From Paenibacillus sp. 1011MAR3C5 (GTDB taxonomy: Bacteria > Bacillota > Bacilli > Paenibacillales > Paenibacillaceae): DNA of 64,000 bases. The number at the start of each line of letters is the position of its first letter. Position 1 is the first letter of the stretch. Of this stretch, positions 1 through 7,202 are shown piece by piece. The position numbers were made by a program, and so were the translations under genes. The notes beneath the pieces are model-generated. The model was not told the origin of the DNA. It did not search any database and saw only the letters and a list, made by a program, of their open reading frames with translations. Location of the stretch: NCBI RefSeq assembly GCF_003591485.1, contig NZ_QZCF01000003.1:496001-560000 (forward strand), given 5' to 3'.

Positions 1-2
1 AG

Positions 3-284
3 GAGTTTTTCGTTCATAAATTAAAGACTAAAATAGAAAGTTATGAAAAAAGAATAGAACTATTTAAACTAGAACTTATGTCTTTGATGGATTTATATCC
101 TAACCTAACATCAAAAGAAGAAGAGAGATTAATAGAGTTAGATAATATTCTTGAGTTAAATTCAAATAGTTATAAATCATTACCGAGTGACATAAAGAAA
201 ATATCAAGTGATGCTCGATTAGATAGACTAATTCAACTGTCGGAAGCTCTCGTAGACGAGATGAGGGATGAAACTGATGATTAA
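3..284 (+). CDS. C-terminal fragment of an unidentified protein (cut by window start)
   Basis: The frame is open from base 3 and ends in TAA at 282-284, so this is the tail of a longer gene and the internal ATG at 78 is probably not its start. The visible 93 residues are charged, Lys/Glu-rich and probably helical. It overlaps the next gene by 8 nt and shares its very low GC, so it belongs to the same operon as the HNH nuclease and methylase. Partners of HNH nucleases in defence loci are often SMC/AAA-type ATPases, for example PtuA in Septu. That identity is only a guess from position, because no Walker motif falls inside the window. Confidence 0.6.
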   Translation, partial: EFFVHKLKTKIESYEKRIELFKLELMSLMDLYPNLTSKEEERLIELDNILELNSNSYKSLPSDIKKISSDARLDRLIQLSEALVDEMRDETDD

Positions 285-885
285 GCTTAGGGATAGGCTC
301 CCTGTTCGCTCTTTTACAAGACAGTATAGCAGTTACAGAAGTTACAAGCCTTATTTAAGTGAAGATTTTAATAATAGATGTGGCTACTGTGATGATTTCG
401 ATGGATGGGTTGGAGGGGAGAGAACTTACCATATTGATCATTTTGCTCCAAAGTCTAAATTTTCATCTTTAGAGAATGAATATTCAAATTTGGTATATGC
501 GTGTCCCTTTTGTAATAGATTTAAAAGCAATGATTGGCCTTCTGACGATCATACTGTGTCTTTTATTGATAACAAAGGATATATAGATCCATGTGATGAA
601 CGATATGAGGCTCATTTTTATAGAGATACCTATGGGAATATTAGGCCAAACAATGAGTTGGCTGAGTATATGAGAAAAAAACTTCAACTATTTTTATCAA
701 GGCATCGTATTATTTGGAACTTAACAAGAATTAAGATTGAACTCGATAGAATTAAACCGCTATTAGATAAACACAAGCATGATGATGAAAAGTTTAATAG
801 AATTAAAGATATATATTTTCAATTGAGCATGGAGTTTCAAGATTACTTGAATTACTTACTAGGGGAAAAATTGAAAAATGGATAA
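277..885 (+). CDS. HNH endonuclease of a putative defence / restriction operon
   Basis: A protein of about 202 aa with a clear zinc-HNH core: C35xxC38, the H52-I-D-H55 motif, then C76xxC79 followed directly by Asn80. This is the layout of McrA/PtuB-like HNH nucleases, and it predicts metal-dependent DNA cleavage in the cytoplasm. ATG 277 is preferred over ATG 268 because GAGGG at 263-267 lies 9 nt upstream of it and abuts the other. It overlaps the upstream gene by 8 nt and the downstream methylase by 8 nt, so translation is probably coupled. AT content is far above the rest of the window, suggesting horizontal origin. Either a type II restriction enzyme or a Septu-like nuclease would fit. 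Confidence 0.8.
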   Translation: MIKLRDRLPVRSFTRQYSSYRSYKPYLSEDFNNRCGYCDDFDGWVGGERTYHIDHFAPKSKFSSLENEYSNLVYACPFCNRFKSNDWPSDDHTVSFIDNKGYIDPCDERYEAHFYRDTYGNIRPNNELAEYMRKKLQLFLSRHRIIWNLTRIKIELDRIKPLLDKHKHDDEKFNRIKDIYFQLSMEFQDYLNYLLGEKLKNG

Positions 886-2482
886 CAAGAAGGAAAAGGG
901 GGTTTATTATACACCTCCAGAATTAGCTAGCTTTATAGTGAATTATATTATGTCAGAGTATGATTTTAATCAGAAAATGAGTATTATGGAACCAAGTTGT
1001 GGTGATGGAATCTTTATAGATGGCCTTTCAGAGTTAAAAGAATTTAATAAAGCACATATAATAGATTTGTCATTAGTGGAAATTGATAATAATGAACTAA
1101 TAAAATTAAAAAATAAAAAATATGAAGATAAAATCAAAGGGAAAATTGATTATTTTTCAGAGGATTACCTGTATTTCCAAGAAAATAATCAAAGAAAATT
1201 TGATGTAATACTCGGCAATCCCCCTTATATAAATAGGAAGCTGATGTCTTTAGATCAAATAACAATAAGTAATAAGATTTTGAATGATGCAAATATTAGT
1301 AACTCAAATATTAAAAACATATGGACTGCTTTTCTAGTGAGTTCAGCACAGGCACTAAATGAAGATGGTGTAGTTTGCTTTGTTCTTCCTTCTGAAATAT
1401 TACAAGTAAAGCATGCAGAATCAATTAGAAAATACTTAATAACAGCATTTAATTGCATTGAGATATTTACATTTAATGAAATCATATTCAAAGACATTGA
1501 ACAGGATACAATTGTACTTATAGCTTCAAAGCAAAAAAATAAACGAGGATTTCACTATCATAATTTCAATTCATTAGAAGATGTAGGAGCGAGTAACTTT
1601 ACTACTATTACTAATAGTGAATTTACAGATAGTGAGGGGAAATGGACTTCATTGTTTCTTAGTAAACGTCATAATGAACTGTTAACTAGTTTGAAACAAG
1701 AAATTCCTTTAGTAAATGATTATTGTACATCGTGCGCTGGAATTGTTACTGCCGCTAACGATGAGTTCATTGTTGATAATAAAACAATCGAGAAATTCAA
1801 GTTGCACCAATATGCTCATAAAATAATAAAGAAAAGTTCTTATATTAAGAATCTCATTATTTTTAGGTTAGAAGATTTAACTCCTTTAATTGAAAAGGAT
1901 ACTCCTACTAATCTTTTGCTATTTGACGATAATGAAAAGGATTTTCATGCCGAAGCTAGAGGCTACCTTAAAATATTGACTGATAAGAAAATTCATGAGA
2001 GATATAAATGTAAAAAACGGGGAACGTGGTTCGTGATTCCTTCTGTTTGGAACTCAGAAGGTTTCTTCTTTAAGCGTTCATATCAGCATGCCAAGGTGAT
2101 AATTAATCATGCAGATGTATCTGTTACAGATACAGCGTACAGAATTTCTATGAAGGAAGGATATGATATTAACTCGTTCACATTTTCTTTCTATAATTCG
2201 TTAACTTTAGTTTATACAGAATTATACGGCAGATATTATGGTGGAGGTGTTTTAGAACTAACTCCAAACGAATTTAAAAAGTTACCGTTGCCATATGTTA
2301 AAGTGAGTATGGAAAGAGCTTTAGAATTAGATCAAATGTTTAGAAATGAAATAAATTTTGAGGGAATATTAGAATTTACAAACAGAGTTGTTTTGATTGA
2401 GGGTTTTGGTTTTACTGAAGAAGATGTAGAGCTATTAAATACGACTCGATTGCTTTTGATGAGAAGAAGAATGAAAATGTGA
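878..2482 (+). CDS. N6-adenine DNA methyltransferase (Eco57I/TaqI-like)
   Basis: A 534-aa protein with the motifs of an amino-methyltransferase: motif X region YYTPPELASF (10-19), SAM-binding motif I EPSCGDG (38-44) and catalytic motif IV NPPY (114-117). The C-terminal half resembles the TaqI-like target-recognition part found in single-chain N6-adenine methylases. It should transfer a methyl group from SAM to adenine at a specific site and protect host DNA from the partner nuclease. The start overlaps the HNH gene by 8 nt. No nuclease motif was seen in the protein itself, so it is not obviously a fused type IIG enzyme. Confidence 0.85.
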   Translation: MDNKKEKGVYYTPPELASFIVNYIMSEYDFNQKMSIMEPSCGDGIFIDGLSELKEFNKAHIIDLSLVEIDNNELIKLKNKKYEDKIKGKIDYFSEDYLYFQENNQRKFDVILGNPPYINRKLMSLDQITISNKILNDANISNSNIKNIWTAFLVSSAQALNEDGVVCFVLPSEILQVKHAESIRKYLITAFNCIEIFTFNEIIFKDIEQDTIVLIASKQKNKRGFHYHNFNSLEDVGASNFTTITNSEFTDSEGKWTSLFLSKRHNELLTSLKQEIPLVNDYCTSCAGIVTAANDEFIVDNKTIEKFKLHQYAHKIIKKSSYIKNLIIFRLEDLTPLIEKDTPTNLLLFDDNEKDFHAEARGYLKILTDKKIHERYKCKKRGTWFVIPSVWNSEGFFFKRSYQHAKVIINHADVSVTDTAYRISMKEGYDINSFTFSFYNSLTLVYTELYGRYYGGGVLELTPNEFKKLPLPYVKVSMERALELDQMFRNEINFEGILEFTNRVVLIEGFGFTEEDVELLNTTRLLLMRRRMKM

Positions 2483-2488
2483 TTTTTA

Positions 2489-2677
2489 TTAATTGTCAAT
2501 GATAACTTCTAACAATTCAATTGCGTTTTTTATTTTTAAATTTGAAATCCAGTATGCTTCATAAAGTGTAGTGAAATTATGATCTGAGAAAAATTCCTGA
2601 TTTTGTGATTCGAGAATCCGAGCGTTTAAATCATATGTAGTTTTTAAAATATTTATAATTTTTTCATGATAGTTCAT
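2489..2677 (-). CDS. Small hypothetical protein, convergent with the methylase
   Basis: A 62-aa reading frame beginning MNYHEKIINIL. The ATG at 2677 has GGAAGGA 9 nt upstream, a better start than the in-frame ATGs at 2701-2704. The product is acidic and probably all helical, with no recognised motif. It ends 6 nt from the methylase stop and shares its AT-rich composition, so it probably belongs to the same acquired block. The family is unknown to me and it may not be expressed. Confidence 0.45.
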   Translation of the reverse strand: MNYHEKIINILKTTYDLNARILESQNQEFFSDHNFTTLYEAYWISNLKIKNAIELLEVIIDN

Positions 2678-2704
2678 ATGTTTATGTCCTTCCCAATCCA
2701 TCAT

Positions 2705-3113
2705 ATTTGTTTGAATTTATTATTCACCAAAAGTTTTAGCCATAGGACGTCTCGGCATTACCTTTATTTTAGTATATAAAGCAAATTCGTGTTCATGGCT
2801 CGAATACCTCATGTCAACCTATTTTTAATTCAGACCATAGCAAGCAAGGTTTAGGTGAATACAAGGTAACATGTTTCTGATGGGATGATCACTGTTGGAC
2901 TTACAGGGATAAATTCTATATTTACTCAGCTAATCTTCAGATTCTATTTTTGCTATTTGAATAAAATGACTCTTGGGATATTATTGAATGATGTATTTAT
3001 TTATTCCCCAAAGGTAAGATTTTAAGTACTTATATTTTGGTCACATTTTTGGTCACACTTTTTCTTTTTGCGAGCGCCGCGACGCACTCGAACGTGGAGA
3101 CAAAAAACCTAAA
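2705..3113. other. Intergenic AT-rich stretch at the end of the acquired block
   Basis: I see no convincing gene here. The only structured piece is a direct repeat, TTTTGGTCACA at 3035-3045 and again at 3047-3057 (12-bp period), about 120 bases before the tRNA fragment. It could be an arm-type recombinase site or an integrase remnant, but neither can be shown from sequence alone. Confidence 0.4.
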
Positions 3114-3136
3114 AAAGCCTTGTCCCACTAGGCTTT
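3114..3136 (-). terminator. Rho-independent terminator on the minus strand
   Basis: Perfect 7-bp arms AAAGCCT/AGGCTTT around a 9-nt loop. Read on the minus strand the hairpin is followed by T-rich sequence (complement of 3105-3113). No minus-strand gene now ends here, which suits a truncated element end. Confidence 0.5.
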
Positions 3137-3175
3137 CCTCCGACTTTCCCTAAAGTACAAACCACCATCTCTCCA

Positions 3176-3220
3176 CTGGCAGCGATGAGGTCAGGGGACC
3201 GATCCCCCTTGGCTCCACCA
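3176..3220 (+). pseudogene. 3' fragment of tRNA-Ala(GGC), probable att site scar
   Basis: The stretch starts in the anticodon loop (CTGGCAG, anticodon GGC), continues through the 3' anticodon arm (CGATG), the variable loop, a T arm reading GGGGACCGATCCCCC, and the acceptor end GGCTCCACCA. The acceptor and D-arm half is missing, and the T-loop TT is changed to AC, so it is not a functional tRNA. A natural terminator follows at 3231. Integrative elements that use a tRNA gene as attB leave such a 3' copy at one end. The orientation places the intact tRNA to the left of the window, so bases 1-3175 would be the element. Confidence 0.75.
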
Positions 3221-3230
3221 AAATACAGAT

Positions 3231-3254
3231 AAACGGCAGATATGCCGTTTTTTT
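3231..3254 (+). terminator. Terminator following the tRNA-Ala fragment
   Basis: Perfect 8-bp arms AAACGGCA/TGCCGTTT with a GATA loop, followed by a T run. It is probably the original tRNA terminator kept with the tRNA 3' end. Confidence 0.75.
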
Positions 3255-3273
3255 GTTGATTACTCTTATACAT

Positions 3274-3480
3274 ATGGAGTGCTGTGTGTGGTTAGCTAGG
3301 AGCAGTAAATTCCCCTGCGTCTTTGTGGAAGTTGATGATACCACAATGACGGAACTTGTCCAAATGTCGAAGATTCATTGTAAGTTAGCGCTAGAGCATA
3401 GCGGCTCCCTAACGAAACATGAGCGCCGCAGGGCTATCAATGCTGAATTAAGACGCTTCGTGCTAGACATGATTTTTTAA
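3274..3480 (+). CDS. Small hypothetical protein (CKLALEHS family)
   Basis: A 68-aa frame from ATG 3274 (start MECCVWLARSS); an in-frame TTG at 3253 lies inside the tRNA terminator and is unlikely. No good ribosome site is visible. The core VDDTTMTELVQ...CKLALEHS is repeated as a broken copy at 7349-7459, and a related start region (HVECCVSLF) occurs near 5010. It is therefore a small mobile or phage-associated family rather than chance. Function is unknown. The poor start suggests this copy may also be decaying. Confidence 0.45.
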   Translation: MECCVWLARSSKFPCVFVEVDDTTMTELVQMSKIHCKLALEHSGSLTKHERRRAINAELRRFVLDMIF

Positions 3481-3542
3481 TCGCTAGCCTGCAGAATTCT
3501 CCTACAACTAGTTAAGAGAACTACTAAGAAAGAAGAAAACAA

Positions 3543-3654
3543 ATGCAGTATTATATAGCGGATTGAGCTAAACCGTCATTTGAGGCGAGATTGCTGGAGC
3601 ATATTCGTGATATCAATCAATTATCAGATGAAGGTGTAGAGTCTATTATCATTG
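3543..3654 (+). pseudogene. Remnant of a small gene with an in-frame stop
   Basis: From ATG 3543 the frame reads MQYYIAD, then TGA, then an open stretch including FEARLLEHIRDINQLSDEG that runs into the convergent XRE gene. The GAAAGAAGAAAAC before the ATG could be a weak ribosome site. The post-stop peptide has normal protein-like composition, so I read this as a broken gene. Family not recognised. Confidence 0.3.
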
Positions 3655-3903
3655 CTACGTTTTCTCACCCAACAGCTCACCAACAGAAATTTCTAAAGCC
3701 TTGGCAATGATTAATATTTCATAATCTTGAACAAGTCGATGCTGGCCTTCCAAACGTGAAAGGCTGGTTGGACTGATATCTAACCCAAGTGTTTGCAATC
3801 TGGCCAAGAATTCCTTTTGTTTCATCCCTTTTGCCTTACGCATCTTAAGGACTCGTGATCCGATAATATTTTTGTCGCCAGGAGGCTCTTTTCGATGTTT
3901 CAT
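3655..3903 (-). CDS. XRE-family helix-turn-helix transcriptional regulator
   Basis: An 82-aa protein made almost entirely of one Cro/CI-type HTH domain: GSRVLKMRKAKGMKQKEFLARLQ, then the recognition helix ISPTSLSRLEGQHRLV and a C-terminal ALEISVGELLG helix. It is a cytoplasmic DNA-binding repressor of the small phage-like type. It is divergent from the Spo0E-like gene, and the 165-nt gap holds a strong palindrome plus a second direct copy. It therefore probably represses its own promoter and the module to its right. No sensor domain is present, so induction must come through another factor or dilution. Confidence 0.85.
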   Translation of the reverse strand: MKHRKEPPGDKNIIGSRVLKMRKAKGMKQKEFLARLQTLGLDISPTSLSRLEGQHRLVQDYEILIIAKALEISVGELLGEKT

Positions 3904-3951
3904 GATGTGTCTCCTCTCATTTTACTCAAATTGTACGAAAAGACACTATTG

Positions 3952-3976
3952 TTTTAATGCGAATATCGCATTAAAA
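3952..3976. promoter_or_regulatory. Palindromic operator O1 between XRE and Spo0E-like genes
   Basis: Perfect 11-bp inverted arms TTTTAATGCGA and TCGCATTAAAA separated by ATA. Symmetry, length and position between divergent genes suit an XRE dimer site. Confidence 0.7.
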
Positions 3977-3987
3977 TGAAATAAACC

Positions 3988-4002
3988 GAATATCGCATTA
4001 AA
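3988..4002. promoter_or_regulatory. Second operator half-site O2
   Basis: GAATATCGCATTAAA repeats bases 3961-3975 of the palindrome exactly, 27 bp downstream. It probably allows cooperative binding of the XRE regulator. Confidence 0.6.
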
Positions 4003-4067
4003 CTAATAAATACAATTTCGGGTACAGGGTCCTGCATTGATCAGATGAGGAAAAAGAGGCTAAATAA

Positions 4068-4292
4068 ATGCTTTACTTGCATGAAAGAATAGAGCAAGAA
4101 AGGCGCAAGATGAATACACTTGGCGAAGCATTGATTGAACAAGTTATTCCACTGTCTGAACATGAAGAGCTTCTAGCCATTAGTCGCAAAGTAGATAAGT
4201 TAATGCTGCGACTACATCTTAAGAAGCTACAAAACTCAGGACGACTCTACAGGCGAGGAGGAACAAGCCTTGAAGCTTCCGACATGGTTTAA
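4068..4292 (+). CDS. Spo0E-like aspartyl-phosphate phosphatase family protein
   Basis: A 74-aa protein whose first 50 residues match the Spo0E helical hairpin: an IEQERRKM helix and a second helix with SRKVDKLML in place of the SQxLD signature. Family members remove phosphate from Spo0A~P and delay sporulation; here the signature is degenerate, so activity is uncertain. The start is supported by GAGGAAAAAGAGG upstream. The gene overlaps the next one by 23 nt and is divergent from the XRE regulator. A truncated second copy lies at 34069-34179. Confidence 0.65.
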   Translation: MLYLHERIEQERRKMNTLGEALIEQVIPLSEHEELLAISRKVDKLMLRLHLKKLQNSGRLYRRGGTSLEASDMV

Positions 4293-4572
4293 AAGTGTCC
4301 TACAAAGCAGATTGGATGATGTTTTTGCTCGCGTGGCACTGGATCCTGAGATAAAGAGAATACGGGAAGAAAAGGACTTGGCTTTTCAAAGGCTATTTTC
4401 AGATCCAACTATTATAAATAAACCGGAATTCTCTGAATGGGAAGATATAAGTCATTATAAGCAAGAAATGGAGAATGAATACTTGTACTGGCAGGGGATG
4501 CAGGACGGAGCACAGCTTGCATATGTCATAATGACGTTGATTATGGATGTTGAAAAGGAGACAGGAGAATAA
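4270..4572 (+). CDS. Hypothetical protein downstream of the Spo0E-like gene
   Basis: A 100-aa acidic, probably helical protein starting at a TTG (4270) with a strong CGAGGAGGAAC ribosome site about 9 nt upstream. No known motif; WQGMQDGAQLAYVIMTL suggests a packed C-terminal helix. It overlaps the Spo0E-like gene by 23 nt and is followed 8 nt later by a broken third gene, so the three formed one small operon under the XRE operator. Function unknown. Confidence 0.6.
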   Translation: MKLPTWFKSVLQSRLDDVFARVALDPEIKRIREEKDLAFQRLFSDPTIINKPEFSEWEDISHYKQEMENEYLYWQGMQDGAQLAYVIMTLIMDVEKETGE

Positions 4573-4580
4573 AGATATAA

Positions 4581-4792
4581 ATGAAGGAACTGCCCACATC
4601 TGAGCAGCTTGTACATCAGTTGTTTTTGGGGAGCAAATAATTTTACAATGAAATCCAAGGTGTTGCTTGAAAAAATCTCATTATGAAAGAGATAATAGCT
4701 GCGATTGATGTCCTTGCTGATGAACACCGTCGTTTTCAGTCCATGCAAGCGATCAGCGGCGTGAAAATTGTAGGCTCAGAAGCAATTGAATA
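4581..4792 (+). pseudogene. Broken paralogue of the 33406-33786 gene
   Basis: A proper start (ATG 4581 after AGGAGAATAAAG) gives MKELPTSEQLVHQLFLGSK, then TAA. The following DNA to 4792 is nearly identical to bases 33430-33660, but with an internal deletion and frame changes; the intact copy reads GSKELYNEIQ where this one stops. It is a degraded duplicate of the gene at 33406. This copy preserves the N-terminal residues that the other one has lost. Confidence 0.75.
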
Positions 4793-5277
4793 AAATCCTT
4801 TGATATTTGAGAGGTTGAACTCTTCTAACTTTAATTTAATGCTTTCACATAAGCGCTGCACCTCGACGCCATTGAAGACAATCTCGAGCTCCAGCCGAAG
4901 CGTCTAAGTCAGCTGCAACCCGTCCACAATCTCGCGTGACCAGCGCATCCTGGAGGATGGCGGGTATAAGACAATGGAGGTTACTACTATGGATATGTTT
5001 CCTTGGACGGCGCATGTGGAGTGCTGTGTGTCGCTTTTCAGGAAATAGCCTATTGGAGCCACATTTACCTATCTGTCGAAGCTCAGGCGCTGCTGCGCTT
5101 GGGCTTTTATTTGCTCAGAAGTGTGCATCACTAGCTATTTAATTGATTCTTGAAAGTGATGTACTTTCCCGATAAAGTATAAGGAAACAGTTGGAAACCT
5201 CGGTGTTAATTACGTAAAATTACTGTAATAGTTTTGTGATTTTATGCAAGATGAAATTTTACGAAGGGGAGATAATG
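4793..5277. other. Gene-poor stretch with decayed coding remnants
   Basis: No intact gene is convincing. Around 4985-5140 two overlapping plus-strand frames look protein-like: one with HVECCVSLF, related to the protein at 3274, and one with AYWSHIYLSVEAQ. Neither has a start and a full frame together. I read it as remnants of the same small-gene families. Confidence 0.4.
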
Positions 5278-6012
5278 ATGCTCGTTAGAGGTAGGGTAGA
5301 TAAGTACGATAGAGAGACATCTCAGCATATCGTTGCATACTTGGATATTTTGGGGATTGCAGCCAGGATGAAGCATGGGTACGAGGAACAAAAACTAGCA
5401 ATGAATAAGCTTCATAACCTATATACTCATTCTATGGATAAGCGAACAGCTATGGATGGCTACAGTGAGATTCAGTTCAAGATATTTTCCGACAATATTA
5501 TTATTGTCAAGAAGTTGTCAGAGCAGCCGGAGAAAAGACTGCTTGATATAAGAGCCCTATTATTTTGTGTTTCAAATTTCCAATGTTTAGCGGTTAAAGA
5601 CAGTGTTGGATGGCTTGTTCGTGGAGGGATATCAATAGGAGAACTTTATATCGATGAAACTATGGTATGGGGTGAAGCACTCCTTAAAGCATATGACCTT
5701 GAGAGTAACGTAGCGATCTATCCCAGGATATTGCTGGATTCCGACCTGCTTTCACATATTGGGTCAGATGAAGAATTGTCCGAGTTCGTTCGACAAGACT
5801 TTGATAATTTGTGCTTTTTAAACTATCTACATATTCAGCATTTCGGAGGGCAGTTCTTAAAAAGTGGTTTTCAAATGATGCTTGATGAACTAAATGGGAG
5901 GTACACGGAACGCATATATCAAAAGCTATGTTGGCATATGAACTATGTTAATAGAGAGCTTGATAAGAAGAATGAGAGGAAGGACAGGGAATATCGATTG
6001 CATTTAGAGTAA
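5278..6012 (+). CDS. Nucleotidyl-cyclase-fold protein, candidate signal synthase of a defence pair
   Basis: A 244-aa protein without signal or membrane segment. Motifs in order match the class III cyclase fold: AYLDILG with D23, FSDNIII with D72 (the two expected metal aspartates), RGGISIG at 115-121, then VWGEALLKAYDLES at 130-143 and YPRILLD. The usual Asn and Arg of the GxxVNxAARL segment are replaced by Leu136 and Asp140, so substrate or mechanism may differ, or it may be a degenerate cyclase. ATG 5278 has AGGGGA 7 nt upstream; earlier starts lack a site. The TIR-like gene follows after 32 nt. Cyclase plus TIR effector is the Pycsar arrangement, but assignment here is inference. Confidence 0.65.
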   Translation: MLVRGRVDKYDRETSQHIVAYLDILGIAARMKHGYEEQKLAMNKLHNLYTHSMDKRTAMDGYSEIQFKIFSDNIIIVKKLSEQPEKRLLDIRALLFCVSNFQCLAVKDSVGWLVRGGISIGELYIDETMVWGEALLKAYDLESNVAIYPRILLDSDLLSHIGSDEELSEFVRQDFDNLCFLNYLHIQHFGGQFLKSGFQMMLDELNGRYTERIYQKLCWHMNYVNRELDKKNERKDREYRLHLE

Positions 6013-6044
6013 CAAGCTAAACATAACTAGGAAGGAAGAGGTCT

Positions 6045-7202
6045 GTGAGAGCTAGTATCTTTTATTCATGGCAATCTGATCTACCTAATAACACAAACCG
6101 TAGTTTTATTGAAAATGCAATTAAGAAGGCCATTAAAAAGCTGTCATTTGAAACTCAAGTATATGCTGAATATGATCGAGACACATTAGGTATAACAGGA
6201 TCACCAGATATATCTGATGTAATTTTTGAGAAAATCGATAGAAGTAGTATTTTTTTGTGTGATATATCTATAGTAAATAGTGATTATTGCGGAAGAAAAA
6301 CCCCAAATCCCAATGTTCTTGTTGAACTTGGTTATGCAGCGAAAACTTTAGGATGGGAGAAAGTCATATGCTTATTCAATGTAAAGTATGGCGACCTAAG
6401 AGATGTTCCGTTCGATTTAAACCATAAAAGAATACTATGCTATAATTCTGATAATTCAAATGAAAAGGAGAAGGTATCGGAGATAATTTATAAGAATGTT
6501 TCGGAGATGTTTTCTAAAGGTATTCTTTTTAATCCTTTAAAGGATCACATTAAAGGGAAGGTTGATTACTGTTTACTTGAAATATTAAAACATCTATGTG
6601 TGATCGTTTATGATATAAGCAGCATGTCGGAGTCTTTAGGAAAAGTTAATGAATTATTAATCTCTGATAAAATGACCATACTAGACCGACTTAAAAAAAA
6701 GAGAACTATTCTGGGATTTTTTGCATATAAGAATTTAAATGATGTACAAGACAAGCTGACTGAGTTGTTTAACATGATTAGTTCATCATCAAACTATCCG
6801 ACTAATTGGGCAGTGACTATATTAAACCTACAGGATTGGATAAGAAGCTTTCAATGGCATACTTCATTTAGAAGAGAACATTCATTATATAATAAGAAAT
6901 TAGACCCTGACAGAGCATATAAAGTTGTCCATGCAGGAAAAATGAGCAAGAATAATAGAGATGACTCTCATATCCTATTAAAAAAGATTGATGAAAAACA
7001 GGGGTATGTAATAAATGTTGGAACAATGATAAAGGTTGAAAAGGATTTCCTTATTTCACATTTTAATTTAAACCAAATTAGCTTTGAAACTTTTAGCGAA
7101 TGCGTGTGTAAAATCATCCAAATTAGTAATGATTGGCTCGATAATACAGGTAGCGAGTTTATACTTGATCCCGAGTATTATCATATTGGTGGACCAATAT
7201 AA
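6045..7202 (+). CDS. TIR-like nucleotide-binding protein, candidate defence effector
   Basis: A 385-aa soluble protein with an N-terminal TIR/deoxyribosyltransferase-like fold (about 1-150): IFYSWQSDLP at 5-14, DRDTLGITGSPDI at 44-56, LCDIS at 71-75 and NPNVLVELGYA at 88-98, with Glu94 as likely catalytic residue. The C-terminal 200 residues are mostly helical with no family I recognise and could sense the signal or oligomerise. GTG 6045 follows AGGAAGGAAGAGG. Standing 32 nt behind a cyclase-fold gene, it is best read as an NAD-hydrolysing or nucleotide-cleaving effector triggered by the partner. The biochemical activity is not demonstrated. Confidence 0.65.
   Translation: MRASIFYSWQSDLPNNTNRSFIENAIKKAIKKLSFETQVYAEYDRDTLGITGSPDISDVIFEKIDRSSIFLCDISIVNSDYCGRKTPNPNVLVELGYAAKTLGWEKVICLFNVKYGDLRDVPFDLNHKRILCYNSDNSNEKEKVSEIIYKNVSEMFSKGILFNPLKDHIKGKVDYCLLEILKHLCVIVYDISSMSESLGKVNELLISDKMTILDRLKKKRTILGFFAYKNLNDVQDKLTELFNMISSSSNYPTNWAVTILNLQDWIRSFQWHTSFRREHSLYNKKLDPDRAYKVVHAGKMSKNNRDDSHILLKKIDEKQGYVINVGTMIKVEKDFLISHFNLNQISFETFSECVCKIIQISNDWLDNTGSEFILDPEYYHIGGPI

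Noticed and set aside
3035-3100. Integrase C-terminal remnant on the minus strand (short KKCDQKCDQN frame)
   Set aside because: Only about 28 codons are open and the orientation is wrong for an integrase starting inside the element; recorded only as a direct repeat.
3150-3344. Minus-strand ORF of 64 aa containing RGIGPLTSSLPV
   Set aside because: It is the antisense of the tRNA-Ala fragment; this peptide type is a well-known spurious translation of tRNA genes.
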